This document shows, one piece after another, positions 7,630 to 15,119 of a DNA stretch of 42,644 nt. The position numbers and the translations under genes are program-made. The stretch's first letter is position 1; the number at the start of each line of letters is the position of its first letter. The notes under the pieces were generated by a model, which saw only the letters and a program-made list of their open reading frames with translations, searched no databases and was not told where the DNA came from. The DNA lies in the IMG/VR virus record IMGVR_UViG_3300025669_000072, positions 1-42,644 of that record; one strand, written 5' to 3'. Source of the stretch: a virus.

Positions 7630-8199
7630 TTATTTTGCAAATAATTCTCTTAAATTATCATAAGTGATTGACCCATCACTATTATGAATATAATAATAAG
7701 CACCTTCTGTATTATCTTCGAACTCTCCGTTTCTAACTCTTCTTTTAATATCGTCTACAATGTCATCTACCTCTTTCTTTTTTAATTCTGAACCTTGATC
7801 TAAAGGATTCGCATATTGATTATATTGATCACCACCGTAAGCTTGATATTGATTTGGCATTGCTAGAATTTCACCTATAGTTTTAATCTGACCTCTCCCG
7901 GCATATTCTTTTTGTCGGTTTAGTGCAGTGTTAAAAATAACATCAGCTTCCATTTTCTTATCACCGAAATCTCTGTTAGAAACCTCTCCATAAATTAGTG
8001 GTCTAAGAGCTTCGTAATCTACTTCATTTACAATTGATTCTCTACTATCTTTTTTATAATTTTGTTTTGGTTCTACTGGTTTAGGTCCGTACATTTGCGG
8101 TTTGTTGTATACAGTTTTATTACTAAAAGCATCTGAAAGAGATCCTGAGACTTTCTTTATTCCACTCCCTATTGAATTATATATATCTCTTAATCCCAT
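7630..8199 (-). CDS. SleB/CwlJ-like cell-wall hydrolase
   Basis: 189 aa. After a variable N-terminus of 60 residues with a Pro/Lys linker, residues 66-125 match the Hydrolase_2 (SleB/CwlJ) pattern: LIYGEVSN with the likely catalytic Glu72, then the Asn-rich VIFNTALNR helix (about 87-95) and PNQYQAY (115-121). Enzymes of this family are lytic transglycosylases that cut glycan strands of peptidoglycan. No signal peptide is present. Its place next to the portal gene suggests a virion-carried hydrolase that opens the wall during DNA entry rather than the main lysis enzyme, since a holin/M23 pair exists at 40.4-41.3 kb. Confidence 0.65.
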   Translation of the reverse strand: MGLRDIYNSIGSGIKKVSGSLSDAFSNKTVYNKPQMYGPKPVEPKQNYKKDSRESIVNEVDYEALRPLIYGEVSNRDFGDKKMEADVIFNTALNRQKEYAGRGQIKTIGEILAMPNQYQAYGGDQYNQYANPLDQGSELKKKEVDDIVDDIKRRVRNGEFEDNTEGAYYYIHNSDGSITYDNLRELFAK

Positions 8200-8205
8200 A
8201 TTATT

Positions 8206-10341
8206 TTATCCGGGGAAAAAACCACCGCCATTAGCAGCTCTACCTACTGAAGCATCTACTGCACTTCCCATAGGTGATTGTGGTCTTGGAACTTCGTTCG
8301 CATTTTGTGGTTGCATTGGATTTGTACCATCTCCTGCCATTTGCTGTCCCATTGGAGAACTTCCGGAACCAGAACCTCCTCCAGCTCTATCTTGCATCGC
8401 TGTAGCTTGAGCATCCTGTTGCATCTGTTCTTGTTGCATTTGCTTCTGCATATCTGAAGGTTTTTTAGCCATGATTGCATCGTAATCAGCTTTTGAAATA
8501 TAGTCATAAATATCTCCGTTCTGAATATCAAGTAATTTCTCCAATGCCATCAACTGAGCAGCTGAGGCTTCAGGATCTTGGTTTCTCATTGAAAAAATAA
8601 GTGTAATTTGATTTGTGATTACTGGGAATAGAGCCATATAAGTTTGCTTCTGAATTTCAAGAGATGGAAGAAGCATTGAATCTGGGTCTATAACAAACTC
8701 TATATAGTCACTCATGTGACCTGTGTTTTTCATCTCATCGAATAATCCTTTAGAAGAAATCTGTCGTGTATCTACATTCTCCATAACATTCCCATCCTGA
8801 GTAAAGTCAAAGTTCAATCGTAGATTCTTGGAAGCGGCAGCTACCATTCCTCCGGTTGGAATACCTTCATCATTAAGAACGTATTCTGATTCAACAAAGT
8901 AATCAGGGTTTTGCTTCGCAAACTCTGCTAACTGATCATCAGAATCAATCATAAAGATTTTATCAACTGGATAAATCTGAGTCATCCAAGTGTTTGCAAT
9001 ATGAGCATCTGCTTCCAATCCTGTAACCATTGAATTCTTAGGAGCGGTTAGTCTATTGTATGCTGCTTCTTTCAGAATCACTGTAGATCCCAGTGTAGTT
9101 TCTGATTGAGTACCGGCTACAATATTGTTTATTCCTGTGTTCTCTTCAATATCTTGTTTTTGTTTATCAGCAAACATAATACCTTGCTGAACATTCCCAG
9201 AAGTTTTCACTACATCTATATCTGAACCGGGATTTTTTGGATTAACAATATTAGGTCCTCTTTTATATGTATTGGAACCATTCTGTACTTGAGCTCCGAA
9301 TAGCAATGGGAAGATCTCAGCTTCTACTTGTTGTGCATTCAGTGAATTTACATATGTATAAATAGCTGTATTACCTCGCATCATTTCGTAAAGTCCAACT
9401 CCATGAGGGTCGTTCATGTTCTTCATGAAACATCTTGCAATTACAACTGATCCATGAGATCCATCGTTTGGAAGTTCTCCATCGTAGATTTTCATTTTTC
9501 CACATGTAACAACATACCTATTCATTAGTACATTCTCATAGTAACCAATCGTTACACTGGTTTGAACTTTCTCACTATTTTCATCTTTAGCTTCATCTGA
9601 AACAGAACAGTATTCGAGTTTCTTTTTGTTAGTTCGTGATTTAGCTTCCGGATACATCTCGAAAAATTCTTCCTTCGGCATATCTTTTTCGTAATAGACT
9701 TCAGTCTGCGACCATACATCTCCATTATTGAATCCAACTCCCATCCAAGTTCGAGTACATTCTAAAGGTTCTCTATATATATCATCGAACAATATCTTAT
9801 CAACTCCATTTCTTTTAACTTGAACTCTTCGTGGATAAACTCTCCAAGCCGCCCACCCGTAGGTAAATAGATTTTGGTAAGTCAACATTAATGTATTAGA
9901 ACCATTTCCTCCAGTCATAGACCAGTTTCTCTTCCATAGTTCGTACATAGCTTTTCCATAAACTTTATCGTCAGCTATTACTTTTCCATCAGGAAGTTTC
10001 CCTGCTAGTACAGAAGTTGCGATCATTATTTTTGAGAAAGCTATTGGTTCCTGTGAAACAGGTACTCCGGAATTATTTTTGTCTCTATCAGTTACTTTCT
10101 GAGGGTATACATTTATATCGTAAGCTCCGCTCGCCATCTTGTTATAGAATACCATAGATCCCCACCCGCTTTTCTCATATAGTTTATTCCCATAGCTAAC
10201 TGCTGTAGCCATAAGATTCTGGTTAATTTCCGCAGCTAGTGCATCGAATTTTTGCCTATACTGGGACTTTTTCATCTCTCGTTTCTTCTCTTCGATGAAG
10301 TCTATTGTTTCTTTGTCGCCTTTTAGTGTAGTTTTAGACAT
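8206..10341 (-). CDS. Portal protein
   Basis: 711 aa, the usual length of large podovirus-type portals, directly downstream of the large terminase and upstream of scaffold and capsid genes. The N-terminus is Lys/Glu helical. The core has mixed alpha/beta sequence with many conserved-looking Trp/Tyr/Gly residues (residues about 60-420). A long helical segment follows (about 480-620), and the last 80 residues are Gln/Met/Gly/Pro-rich and disordered (MQKQMQQEQMQQDAQ, then GGGSGSGSSP). Portals form the dodecameric DNA gate at one capsid vertex and dock the terminase. The start ATG at 10341 follows an AAAAGAAAA leader. The assignment rests on order, size and tail composition rather than on a unique motif. 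Confidence 0.8.
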   Translation of the reverse strand: MSKTTLKGDKETIDFIEEKKREMKKSQYRQKFDALAAEINQNLMATAVSYGNKLYEKSGWGSMVFYNKMASGAYDINVYPQKVTDRDKNNSGVPVSQEPIAFSKIMIATSVLAGKLPDGKVIADDKVYGKAMYELWKRNWSMTGGNGSNTLMLTYQNLFTYGWAAWRVYPRRVQVKRNGVDKILFDDIYREPLECTRTWMGVGFNNGDVWSQTEVYYEKDMPKEEFFEMYPEAKSRTNKKKLEYCSVSDEAKDENSEKVQTSVTIGYYENVLMNRYVVTCGKMKIYDGELPNDGSHGSVVIARCFMKNMNDPHGVGLYEMMRGNTAIYTYVNSLNAQQVEAEIFPLLFGAQVQNGSNTYKRGPNIVNPKNPGSDIDVVKTSGNVQQGIMFADKQKQDIEENTGINNIVAGTQSETTLGSTVILKEAAYNRLTAPKNSMVTGLEADAHIANTWMTQIYPVDKIFMIDSDDQLAEFAKQNPDYFVESEYVLNDEGIPTGGMVAAASKNLRLNFDFTQDGNVMENVDTRQISSKGLFDEMKNTGHMSDYIEFVIDPDSMLLPSLEIQKQTYMALFPVITNQITLIFSMRNQDPEASAAQLMALEKLLDIQNGDIYDYISKADYDAIMAKKPSDMQKQMQQEQMQQDAQATAMQDRAGGGSGSGSSPMGQQMAGDGTNPMQPQNANEVPRPQSPMGSAVDASVGRAANGGGFFPG

Positions 10342-10414
10342 TTTTCTTTTAAAAATTAAGTTTATAGTCTTAATTATGGGCTATCTCGAAATAAAATGCA
10401 AGTTTTTGTGTGAA

Positions 10415-13132
10415 TTAGTGATTCATCTGTCCACTTTCCTCACCGAACATCGCTTTCATGACAGAAAAATCACCTTCCGAGCCAGAACCTGCTACATATT
10501 GTTCCTGTTCTCCTAGAATTGCATACCCAATACTGGCTGCCATGATACAATTGAAAACAAGTATGTTGTTCGCAAAGTATTCATGCTTATCTGCTACCTG
10601 CAAATTATAAACCCTTCTTCTTTTTAGCTGCTCTATTATTGTTATATTTATTTCTACACTTATTAGAACAATATTTGCGATGATTAACATCAGCTGTAAA
10701 AATAATGTCACAAATAGGACAAATGATACTTTTACCATATTTAAAATTGCCCCCTTTATGGTTTGAATACCAATTACTACATTTGGCAGAACAGAATACC
10801 GAATTTCGGACTTGAGATTCAAAACCTTTTTTACAAATTCTGCAAGTGAATTCTTTAGGTTCTTTAAAGTGAAGTGAACCATAGATATTTTGTCTGTTGA
10901 ACTCGATTCCTTCTTTGGTTTTCCTCCATTTTGCTCCGGATTCATACAATCGTGTCCCTTGTTTTTTTGCTGTGATACTTGCAAGCTTTCTTCTTTCTGG
11001 TTTTCGCATGTGATGTTTTGCGTGGTCACTTGCAGACTTTGCTTCAAAGTTTTCAATTTTGTTATTAAGAGGGTCGCCATCTTTATGATGTATGACAAAC
11101 CCTTTCGATATTTCTCCAAAATTATCAATCCAAATCTGCCTATGTAATGCCACAGGGGACCTGTCCCCCTTACAATGCCTCCAATAATACACCCTAAGTT
11201 GTCTTCTTTTTGAATTTGGGTGTCTATAATATTTTTTGCCTCTGTATAGGACAATTTCTCTATCGTTTGTTTTTTGTTGTTCCATACATATAGTGTATCA
11301 CTATCTGCTACACTACGCAACACAATATCTCCTTTTTTAGAGTTATCTTTAGCTGAAACTATAGAATGATTTGGAGTTCCTTTAAGACCTATATTATTTA
11401 CCACTTGTTTATATCTACTTCTAGTAAATTCTACTGGTCTATAACCATTTCTAGTCATAACCATGTCACCAACTTTAATATCTTGTATAGGGATATTCCC
11501 CTTATCAGTAAGAATCATAGTGTCTTTTACAAAACAGTCATCATGTTTTTTATCCATAGCTTCCGGTTTTCCCTTCGAATTTCGTATAAAAGTGAGCATT
11601 TCATTCAGTATCTGAGCCGGGAATCCTTCCTCTTTTCTAAAGAATACTGCCTTCAAAGCGGCTAGAGCGAATGGTCGTGTAGCAGAAGTAGTCTTCCATC
11701 CGAAGAACTTTGTTATTTTTTGAGTTATATCATCGAAACTCTTTCTATAGTATAGGTTAATATACCCCATTTTTTCCAGAGCATCATTTACCCACAGTCC
11801 ATCCTTATTCACCTCAATTCCAACCAAAGCCCAGTTATAGAACTTCCCTAATTTATAAGCTTCAGTCGCCAGCTCATCAGGAGCTACATGAGAATGATAA
11901 ATTGCATCACATTCTTCGGTCTTGTGATTTATTACATATAGAACTTGAGCATCCCCGTGAGCTAAACCTTCCGCTGTATCTCCTCCTATAATATATTTAG
12001 TTCCAACTTCCGGCATCTTGAAGATCTCCAAATATCCACCTGATACCTGATTAAACACTACCTCTTTATCTCTGTACCCCAATTCTCCGTTTTCTCCCTT
12101 TTTAGCGGTAGCCAATAATTTCGCAACCTTCGCTGTTGAAAAATATGTCTGACCTGTAGAAAGAAATGCTTCTTCCTGAGTTGTAGGGTATTCCTGCATC
12201 AGAGATTTAATTGCATCCGGACTATTTTTTCCTCCGAACTGCAACCACTTCATATAATAGTATGTTATTTCAATATCAGTCAGATCATGTTCAATCTGAT
12301 AAGACCCCCAATCGATTTCACATACTTCCATCTTGTCAGTAGGAACCGGCTCATAGATCTTTTTCATTTCCATTTCATCGTACTGCCAATTGTAAAAATG
12401 CGGTAAGAACTGCACCTGCGATAATTGAGGTGTAACATCATCTCGGTTCAACCAGTTCTCTTGGAACATTTCGTAGAACCTCCCAGCCATTCCTTCCGCT
12501 GTTGATTCAATAAATATAAACCCGTCAAAAGGTACAGTAGGGAATGTTCCTCTTTCAACTTCCTCAGCTCGTTTAGGATATGTAGCACACATCTTTGCAA
12601 ACTCTGAGATATGAACTAAGTGATAAGTCCCGGACCTTCCAGAAACTGACACGGATATAGATGAAGTGGAACCCTGTTCCGGTCCATAATCTATAACCAC
12701 CTGAATTTTTCTCGCTGACTTCTGATTGATCTTAAAAAATGCACCTTTAACATCCTCCGCCATGTTACGAATAGCGAACTCAATTTTCTTATCAAAAATA
12801 GTTGTGGCATCTTCAACTTTATGAGCTATAACAATTCCTTCCTTGTTAGTTTGGAATAGAATAGAATCCAGAATAAATAAATCAATGAATGTAGTAAAAC
12901 CTAATTGCCTACTCTTCAATATAACATGCCTGTGATAAGGTTTTGGTATCGCTAAATAATTATCATAAAAATGTTTCTGAGCTGTATTCATTTTGAATAC
13001 CTGCTTGTCTCCATCCTTAGTTATTATCCAATACAAATTCGCCAACCTCCATGTCTGATTTTTAATCAAGTCGGGATTTATGGTTAGCATCTCTACTATT
13101 TTTTCATTATGATCTTTATATAAATTAGCCAT
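10415..13132 (-). CDS. terL: Terminase large subunit with intein
   Basis: 905-aa precursor. The N-terminal ATPase has a Walker A-like KSRQLGFTT (73-81), a Walker B-type HLVHISEFA with Glu177 and a coupling motif ESTAEG (209-214). The RNase H-like nuclease shows Asp385 in IIGGDTAEG, Glu440 in VGIEVNKDG and HDD at 530-532. Residues 533-861 are an intein starting with Cys533 and ending with Asn861 before Cys862. Removing it gives a 576-aa terminase with the restored motif KHDDCIMAASIGYA. TerL powers DNA packaging through the portal and cuts concatemers. The gene overlaps the 70-aa gene upstream by 8 bp and lacks a Shine-Dalgarno. A second gene is nested in another frame inside the intein. Confidence 0.93.
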   Translation of the reverse strand: MANLYKDHNEKIVEMLTINPDLIKNQTWRLANLYWIITKDGDKQVFKMNTAQKHFYDNYLAIPKPYHRHVILKSRQLGFTTFIDLFILDSILFQTNKEGIVIAHKVEDATTIFDKKIEFAIRNMAEDVKGAFFKINQKSARKIQVVIDYGPEQGSTSSISVSVSGRSGTYHLVHISEFAKMCATYPKRAEEVERGTFPTVPFDGFIFIESTAEGMAGRFYEMFQENWLNRDDVTPQLSQVQFLPHFYNWQYDEMEMKKIYEPVPTDKMEVCEIDWGSYQIEHDLTDIEITYYYMKWLQFGGKNSPDAIKSLMQEYPTTQEEAFLSTGQTYFSTAKVAKLLATAKKGENGELGYRDKEVVFNQVSGGYLEIFKMPEVGTKYIIGGDTAEGLAHGDAQVLYVINHKTEECDAIYHSHVAPDELATEAYKLGKFYNWALVGIEVNKDGLWVNDALEKMGYINLYYRKSFDDITQKITKFFGWKTTSATRPFALAALKAVFFRKEEGFPAQILNEMLTFIRNSKGKPEAMDKKHDDCFVKDTMILTDKGNIPIQDIKVGDMVMTRNGYRPVEFTRSRYKQVVNNIGLKGTPNHSIVSAKDNSKKGDIVLRSVADSDTLYVWNNKKQTIEKLSYTEAKNIIDTQIQKEDNLGCIIGGIVRGTGPLWHYIGRFGLIILEKYRKGLSYIIKMATLLITKLKTLKQSLQVTTQNITCENQKEESLQVSQQKNKGHDCMNPEQNGGKPKKESSSTDKISMVHFTLKNLKNSLAEFVKKVLNLKSEIRYSVLPNVVIGIQTIKGAILNMVKVSFVLFVTLFLQLMLIIANIVLISVEINITIIEQLKRRRVYNLQVADKHEYFANNILVFNCIMAASIGYAILGEQEQYVAGSGSEGDFSVMKAMFGEESGQMNH
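10550..11536 (-). mobile_element. Intein in terminase large subunit
   Basis: The coding span of TerL residues 533-861 (329 aa). Block A starts CFVKDTMILT, N2 reads IQDIKVGDMV, block B is GTPNHSI with the Thr-x-x-His core, and blocks F/G read VYNLQVADKHEYFANNILVF-Asn, followed by Cys+1. The penultimate residue is Phe rather than the usual His, a variation that some active inteins tolerate. Between about residue 645 and block F the in-frame sequence has no homing-endonuclease motif and reads like an out-of-frame translation. The insertion sits between HDD and the following Cys, inside the nuclease metal-binding motif, so unspliced protein should lack nuclease activity. Confidence 0.92.
10605..11285 (-). 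CDS. HNH homing endonuclease nested out of frame in intein
   Basis: 226 aa, same strand as TerL but in a different reading frame. The HNH core is VIHHKDGDPLNN with His66, His67, Asp69 and Asn74/75, preceded by the RxYYWRHCKG and LHRQIW elements typical of phage HNH enzymes of the I-HmuI/HNH_3 type. Two C-terminal zinc knuckles follow: Cys148/151/165/169 and Cys189/192/206/210. Its own ATG lies just after the N-terminal splicing domain and its TAA falls within the codons of intein block F. It probably cuts intein-free terL alleles and so spreads the intein. How it is translated (internal initiation after TATATGTATGG) is unknown. Confidence 0.85.
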   Translation of the reverse strand: MEQQKTNDREIVLYRGKKYYRHPNSKRRQLRVYYWRHCKGDRSPVALHRQIWIDNFGEISKGFVIHHKDGDPLNNKIENFEAKSASDHAKHHMRKPERRKLASITAKKQGTRLYESGAKWRKTKEGIEFNRQNIYGSLHFKEPKEFTCRICKKGFESQVRNSVFCSAKCSNWYSNHKGGNFKYGKSIICPICDIIFTADVNHRKYCSNKCRNKYNNNRAAKKKKGL

Positions 13133-13337
13133 TGTTTTCTAATTTATTAAACTGCTTTTCTGCAACTGATAATAGATGGGATTCCTGATCTTCGAAATAT
13201 TTTTTCTGAGCTCTCACCACAGTTAGCTGCTGGAATATTACAAATAAAGAAGACGGTAGTGGAGTTTCATTAAAAACCAGAAATCTATCTTTGTTTGTTG
13301 TATTCTCGAATTTTTGATAAAAAGTTTTTAGTTTCAT
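13125..13337 (-). CDS. Small protein between terminase subunits
   Basis: 70 aa, mostly helical, starting MKLKTFYQKFENTTNKDRF and ending in a polar Glu/Lys/Asn helix. Its stop overlaps the terL start by 8 bp, which suggests coupled translation. The leader holds a tight AAAATAATATG start context and, 38 nt upstream, a complex hairpin. It could be a packaging accessory protein by position. No family recognised. Confidence 0.6.
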   Translation of the reverse strand: MKLKTFYQKFENTTNKDRFLVFNETPLPSSLFVIFQQLTVVRAQKKYFEDQESHLLSVAEKQFNKLENNG

Positions 13338-13375
13338 ATTATTTTTCTAAGTTTTTCATAATATTATTTATTCCT

Positions 13376-13448
13376 ACTCTACCCCCAACCAGAAGGTCGA
13401 GGGTATGAAAAATACCTCATCTTATACGCTTACGATGAGGGGTAGAGT
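13376..13448 (-). promoter_or_regulatory. Structured RNA spacer after small terminase
   Basis: The spacer between terS and the next gene can fold into a closing stem ACTCTACCCC/GGGGTAGAGT (13376-13385 with 13439-13448) around an internal hairpin CCTCATC/GATGAGG (13415-13421 with 13434-13440); the two stems share bases 13439-13440, so they compete or stack. The fold begins at the terS stop. It may be an mRNA processing, attenuation or stability element. Similar CTACCC-bearing hairpins occur at 3,610-3,654 and 37,948-37,988. Confidence 0.45.
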
Positions 13449-13927
13449 TAGAATCCGGGATCTTCATTAACATCAATTACATCTGGTTCAACATCAATAA
13501 TTTTAGCAGGAACTTCCCCGGGATTTGTTACTGTCTGATTTTCAATCTGTTGCAGAATAACCGTTCGTAATTTATTCGTTTCATTTTTAGTTTTCATCTC
13601 TTCAGGAACCTTATTGAACTTACTCCAAGCATTTCCAATCGCATTCAGTGCACTTGTTAATTCCTTATTAGAAAAATCCTTAAAACCTCTCGCTTTAAAT
13701 TCGTGCATCGCAGACAAAGCTAGGTTATTAGAATCGATAGCTAAAGCAGCCATTGCATTATTGAAGCCGGGTTTATTTTCAATATGAGAAGAAACACTAT
13801 TAGCAACCGCAGAAGAATATCCTACATCGAGAGCGATTTGTTTTTTACATGTTCCTTCTCCTCCGAAAAGTTTTCTAGCATAAGCTAACTGTTTCATCGT
13901 AGATTGTTTCTTTTTTACGAATACCAT
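13448..13927 (-). CDS. terS: Terminase small subunit
   Basis: 159 aa, directly upstream of terL. The N-terminal half carries a helix-turn-helix-like stretch (MKQLAYARKLFGG, then KKQIALDVGYSS at about 29-40) common to small terminases that bind pac/cos DNA. A helical middle (NNLALSAMHEFKARGF) follows, which would form the oligomer ring, and then an acidic Asp/Val/Pro C-terminus that would contact TerL. It is the first gene of the leftward packaging/head operon next to the non-coding hub, where a pac/cos site could lie. Its ATG is only 6 bp from a -10-like TATTAT, suggesting a leaderless mRNA. Confidence 0.7.
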   Translation of the reverse strand: MVFVKKKQSTMKQLAYARKLFGGEGTCKKQIALDVGYSSAVANSVSSHIENKPGFNNAMAALAIDSNNLALSAMHEFKARGFKDFSNKELTSALNAIGNAWSKFNKVPEEMKTKNETNKLRTVILQQIENQTVTNPGEVPAKIIDVEPDVIDVNEDPGF

Positions 13928-13933
13928 ACCTTA

Positions 13934-13961
13934 ATAATAGCAATAACAACTAAAAAAGCAA
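13934..13961 (-). promoter_or_regulatory. Candidate leftward promoter, leaderless terS
   Basis: On the minus strand TTGCTT (13956-13961) and TATTAT (13934-13939) are separated by 16 bp. Only 6 bp lie between the -10 and the terS ATG, so transcription would start at or next to the start codon. TTGC is the same -35 core as in the three early promoters. Late timing is an inference from the genes served. Confidence 0.4.
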
Positions 13962-13966
13962 GGTTT

Positions 13967-14077
13967 AGGTGCTACCCAGAATAAAAAAAGTAATAAAAAA
14001 AATAAAAATAAAACCTTAGGTGCTACCCAGAATAAAAAAAGTAATAAAAAAAATAAAAATAAAACCTTAGGTGCTAC
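13967..14077. repeat. 51-bp tandem repeat, two full copies and a partial
   Basis: Copies start at 13,967, 14,018 and 14,069 (exact 51-bp period). Each begins AGGTGCTAC, continues with an A-rich tract and ends AAACCTT. The third copy breaks down after AGGTGCTAC. The unit lies immediately upstream of the candidate terS promoter, so it could carry binding sites for a late-gene regulator or form bent DNA. Confidence 0.85.
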
Positions 14078-14090
14078 ATGCGATAAAGAA

Positions 14091-14411
14091 AGTGACATCA
14101 ACGACATAAGAAGTGACATAAGAAAATTCTTATGTCGTTGATTATATCCTTTAGTTGAGCCATATATCCCAGAAAGTGACATAAGAACATCAAATACGGG
14201 AAAAGTTTTATATAAAAACACTTTCGTGTGACTTTAAAATTTGAATTAAACTTTATTGCAATTCTTATGTTCTTATGTCACTTTTCTCATTTAACCCTTA
14301 TTTATAGCCCTATAATCCACGACATAAGAATTATTTCTTATGTCACTTGATGTCACTTTTCTGAGTTCTATCCTTTATTTAAGCCATATCTTCTAAATTC
14401 TTATGTCACTT
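14091..14411. repeat. Iteron-like array of AAGTGACATAAGAA
   Basis: Five full 14-bp copies in both orientations: 14,111-14,124 and 14,174-14,187 forward; 14,270-14,283, 14,335-14,348 and 14,398-14,411 reverse. Six shorter forms lie at 14,091, 14,103, 14,127, 14,262, 14,321 and 14,351. Full copies are spaced 63, 96, 65 and 63 bp, close to whole helical turns for the 63-bp steps. Positions 14,097-14,112 and 14,127-14,142 form a perfect 16-bp inverted repeat. This looks like a binding array for a phage initiator or regulator. Confidence 0.85.
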
Positions 14412-14720
14412 TCTGTACAATGTTTCCACTTCATTTGTCAAGTTAAAAGCCGAAAAAACTGAAAAAAATTTTTTAGGGTCCCCTATTCTTATATTTTTCT
14501 TTGTTTTTTGTGATCTCTGTTCACTTACTCAAACTTTTCTATTTACTTACTGTCCTGTTTACTTACTGTTTAGGTTAGATACTTCTTATTCTCCTTTTCA
14601 TACCCGGGGGAGGTCGGAAGGGGTTATCCCCTTTCAAGTTATCTTGATGATGATGATTATTAAAATGTTTTTCTATTTATAAAAGACTTTTAAAGAGTTG
14701 CATGCTAGAGCATGCACCGG

Positions 14721-14738
14721 AAAGCGAGCCGGCTTTTT
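14721..14738 (+). terminator. Weak terminator-like hairpin
   Basis: AAAGC-GAGCCG-GCTTT followed by two more T gives a short stem with a T5 run. It could stop stray rightward transcription before the early promoter. The stem is short, so the call is tentative. Confidence 0.3.
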
Positions 14739-15003
14739 AGGTTTATCTTATACAGTCCGGCGGGTATATTCTAAAAGGTTTAGCTGGTGACTGGTGGTCT
14801 ATACTATATTAAACCCCGCCCGCACTATAGCCCAGCATTACCCTTTCCCCCTGTAGCACCTAAGCATGAAAAGATCCGCACCGAAAAGCAAGCACGAAAA
14901 GATCCGCCGGATAGTCCAGCACCTCGCCGATCCTATTACTTGCAAGCTATAAAAAGCCGTCAACATTATTTATATAATTAAAGCCCGCAAATAACGGTGA
15001 AAG

Positions 15004-15068
15004 TTATCCCCAGCTTTTTGTTTTTATATCCTTGCATTGTGTCGCCACCTTTGATATACTTATATCAA
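15004..15068 (+). promoter_or_regulatory. Early promoter P1 with DnaA-like box and operator palindrome
   Basis: TTGCAT (15032-15037), 17 bp, TATACT (15055-15060). A DnaA-box-like TTATCCCCA lies at 15004-15012, 19 bp upstream of the -35. A perfect inverted repeat, TTGATATA/TATATCAA (15051-15058 and 15061-15068), covers the -10 and could be an operator. It serves the first block of small early genes from 15,120. Confidence 0.75.
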
Positions 15069-15070
15069 GT

Positions 15071-15091
15071 TAAAAGATCGTCAATCTTTTA
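15071..15091 (+). promoter_or_regulatory. 5' UTR hairpin of early unit 1
   Basis: TAAAAGAT-CGTCA-ATCTTTTA is a perfect 8-bp stem with a 5-nt loop right after the expected P1 start site. A 5'-terminal hairpin of this kind often protects mRNA from decay. The sequence after it (ATTATCAATTAGTTAAAT) recurs in altered form before the gene at 16,698. Confidence 0.55.
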
Positions 15092-15119
15092 CATTATCAA
15101 TTAGTTAAATATAAAATAT

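Larger units (their letters stand above)
13928..15119. other. Divergent non-coding hub (candidate origin/switch region)
   Basis: 1.2 kb between the leftward packaging genes and the rightward early genes, with no convincing gene. It holds a 51-bp tandem repeat, the AAGTGACATAAGAA array, an A/T-rich and pyrimidine-rich stretch (14,420-14,600) with TTTACTTACTGT repeated at 14,542 and 14,558, hairpins at 14,618-14,633 (AAGGGG-TTAT-CCCCTT) and 14,700-14,715 (GCATGC-TAGA-GCATGC), a repeated GAAAAGATCCGC near 14,868 and 14,896, and promoter P1. CTTAGGTGCTAC of the tandem repeat recurs inverted at 14,853-14,864. Repeats, AT-rich DNA and a DnaA-like box together fit a replication origin; a packaging site is also possible. 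Confidence 0.6.

Noticed and set aside
10342-10414. Possible promoter before the portal gene (TTGCAT and TAATTA)
   Set aside because: Spacing is 19 bp and the -10 is poor; the gap is more simply an untranslated spacer within the operon.
13931-14221. 96-codon minus-strand frame with a repeated Phe/Leu stretch
   Set aside because: It is generated by the 51-bp repeat (17 codons per unit) and runs up against the terS promoter; the protein is implausible.
14787-14981. 64-codon frame in the hub
   Set aside because: Pro/Arg/Lys low-complexity translation, no usual AT leader, and it overlaps the inverted repeat motif and GAAAAGATCCGC repeats.
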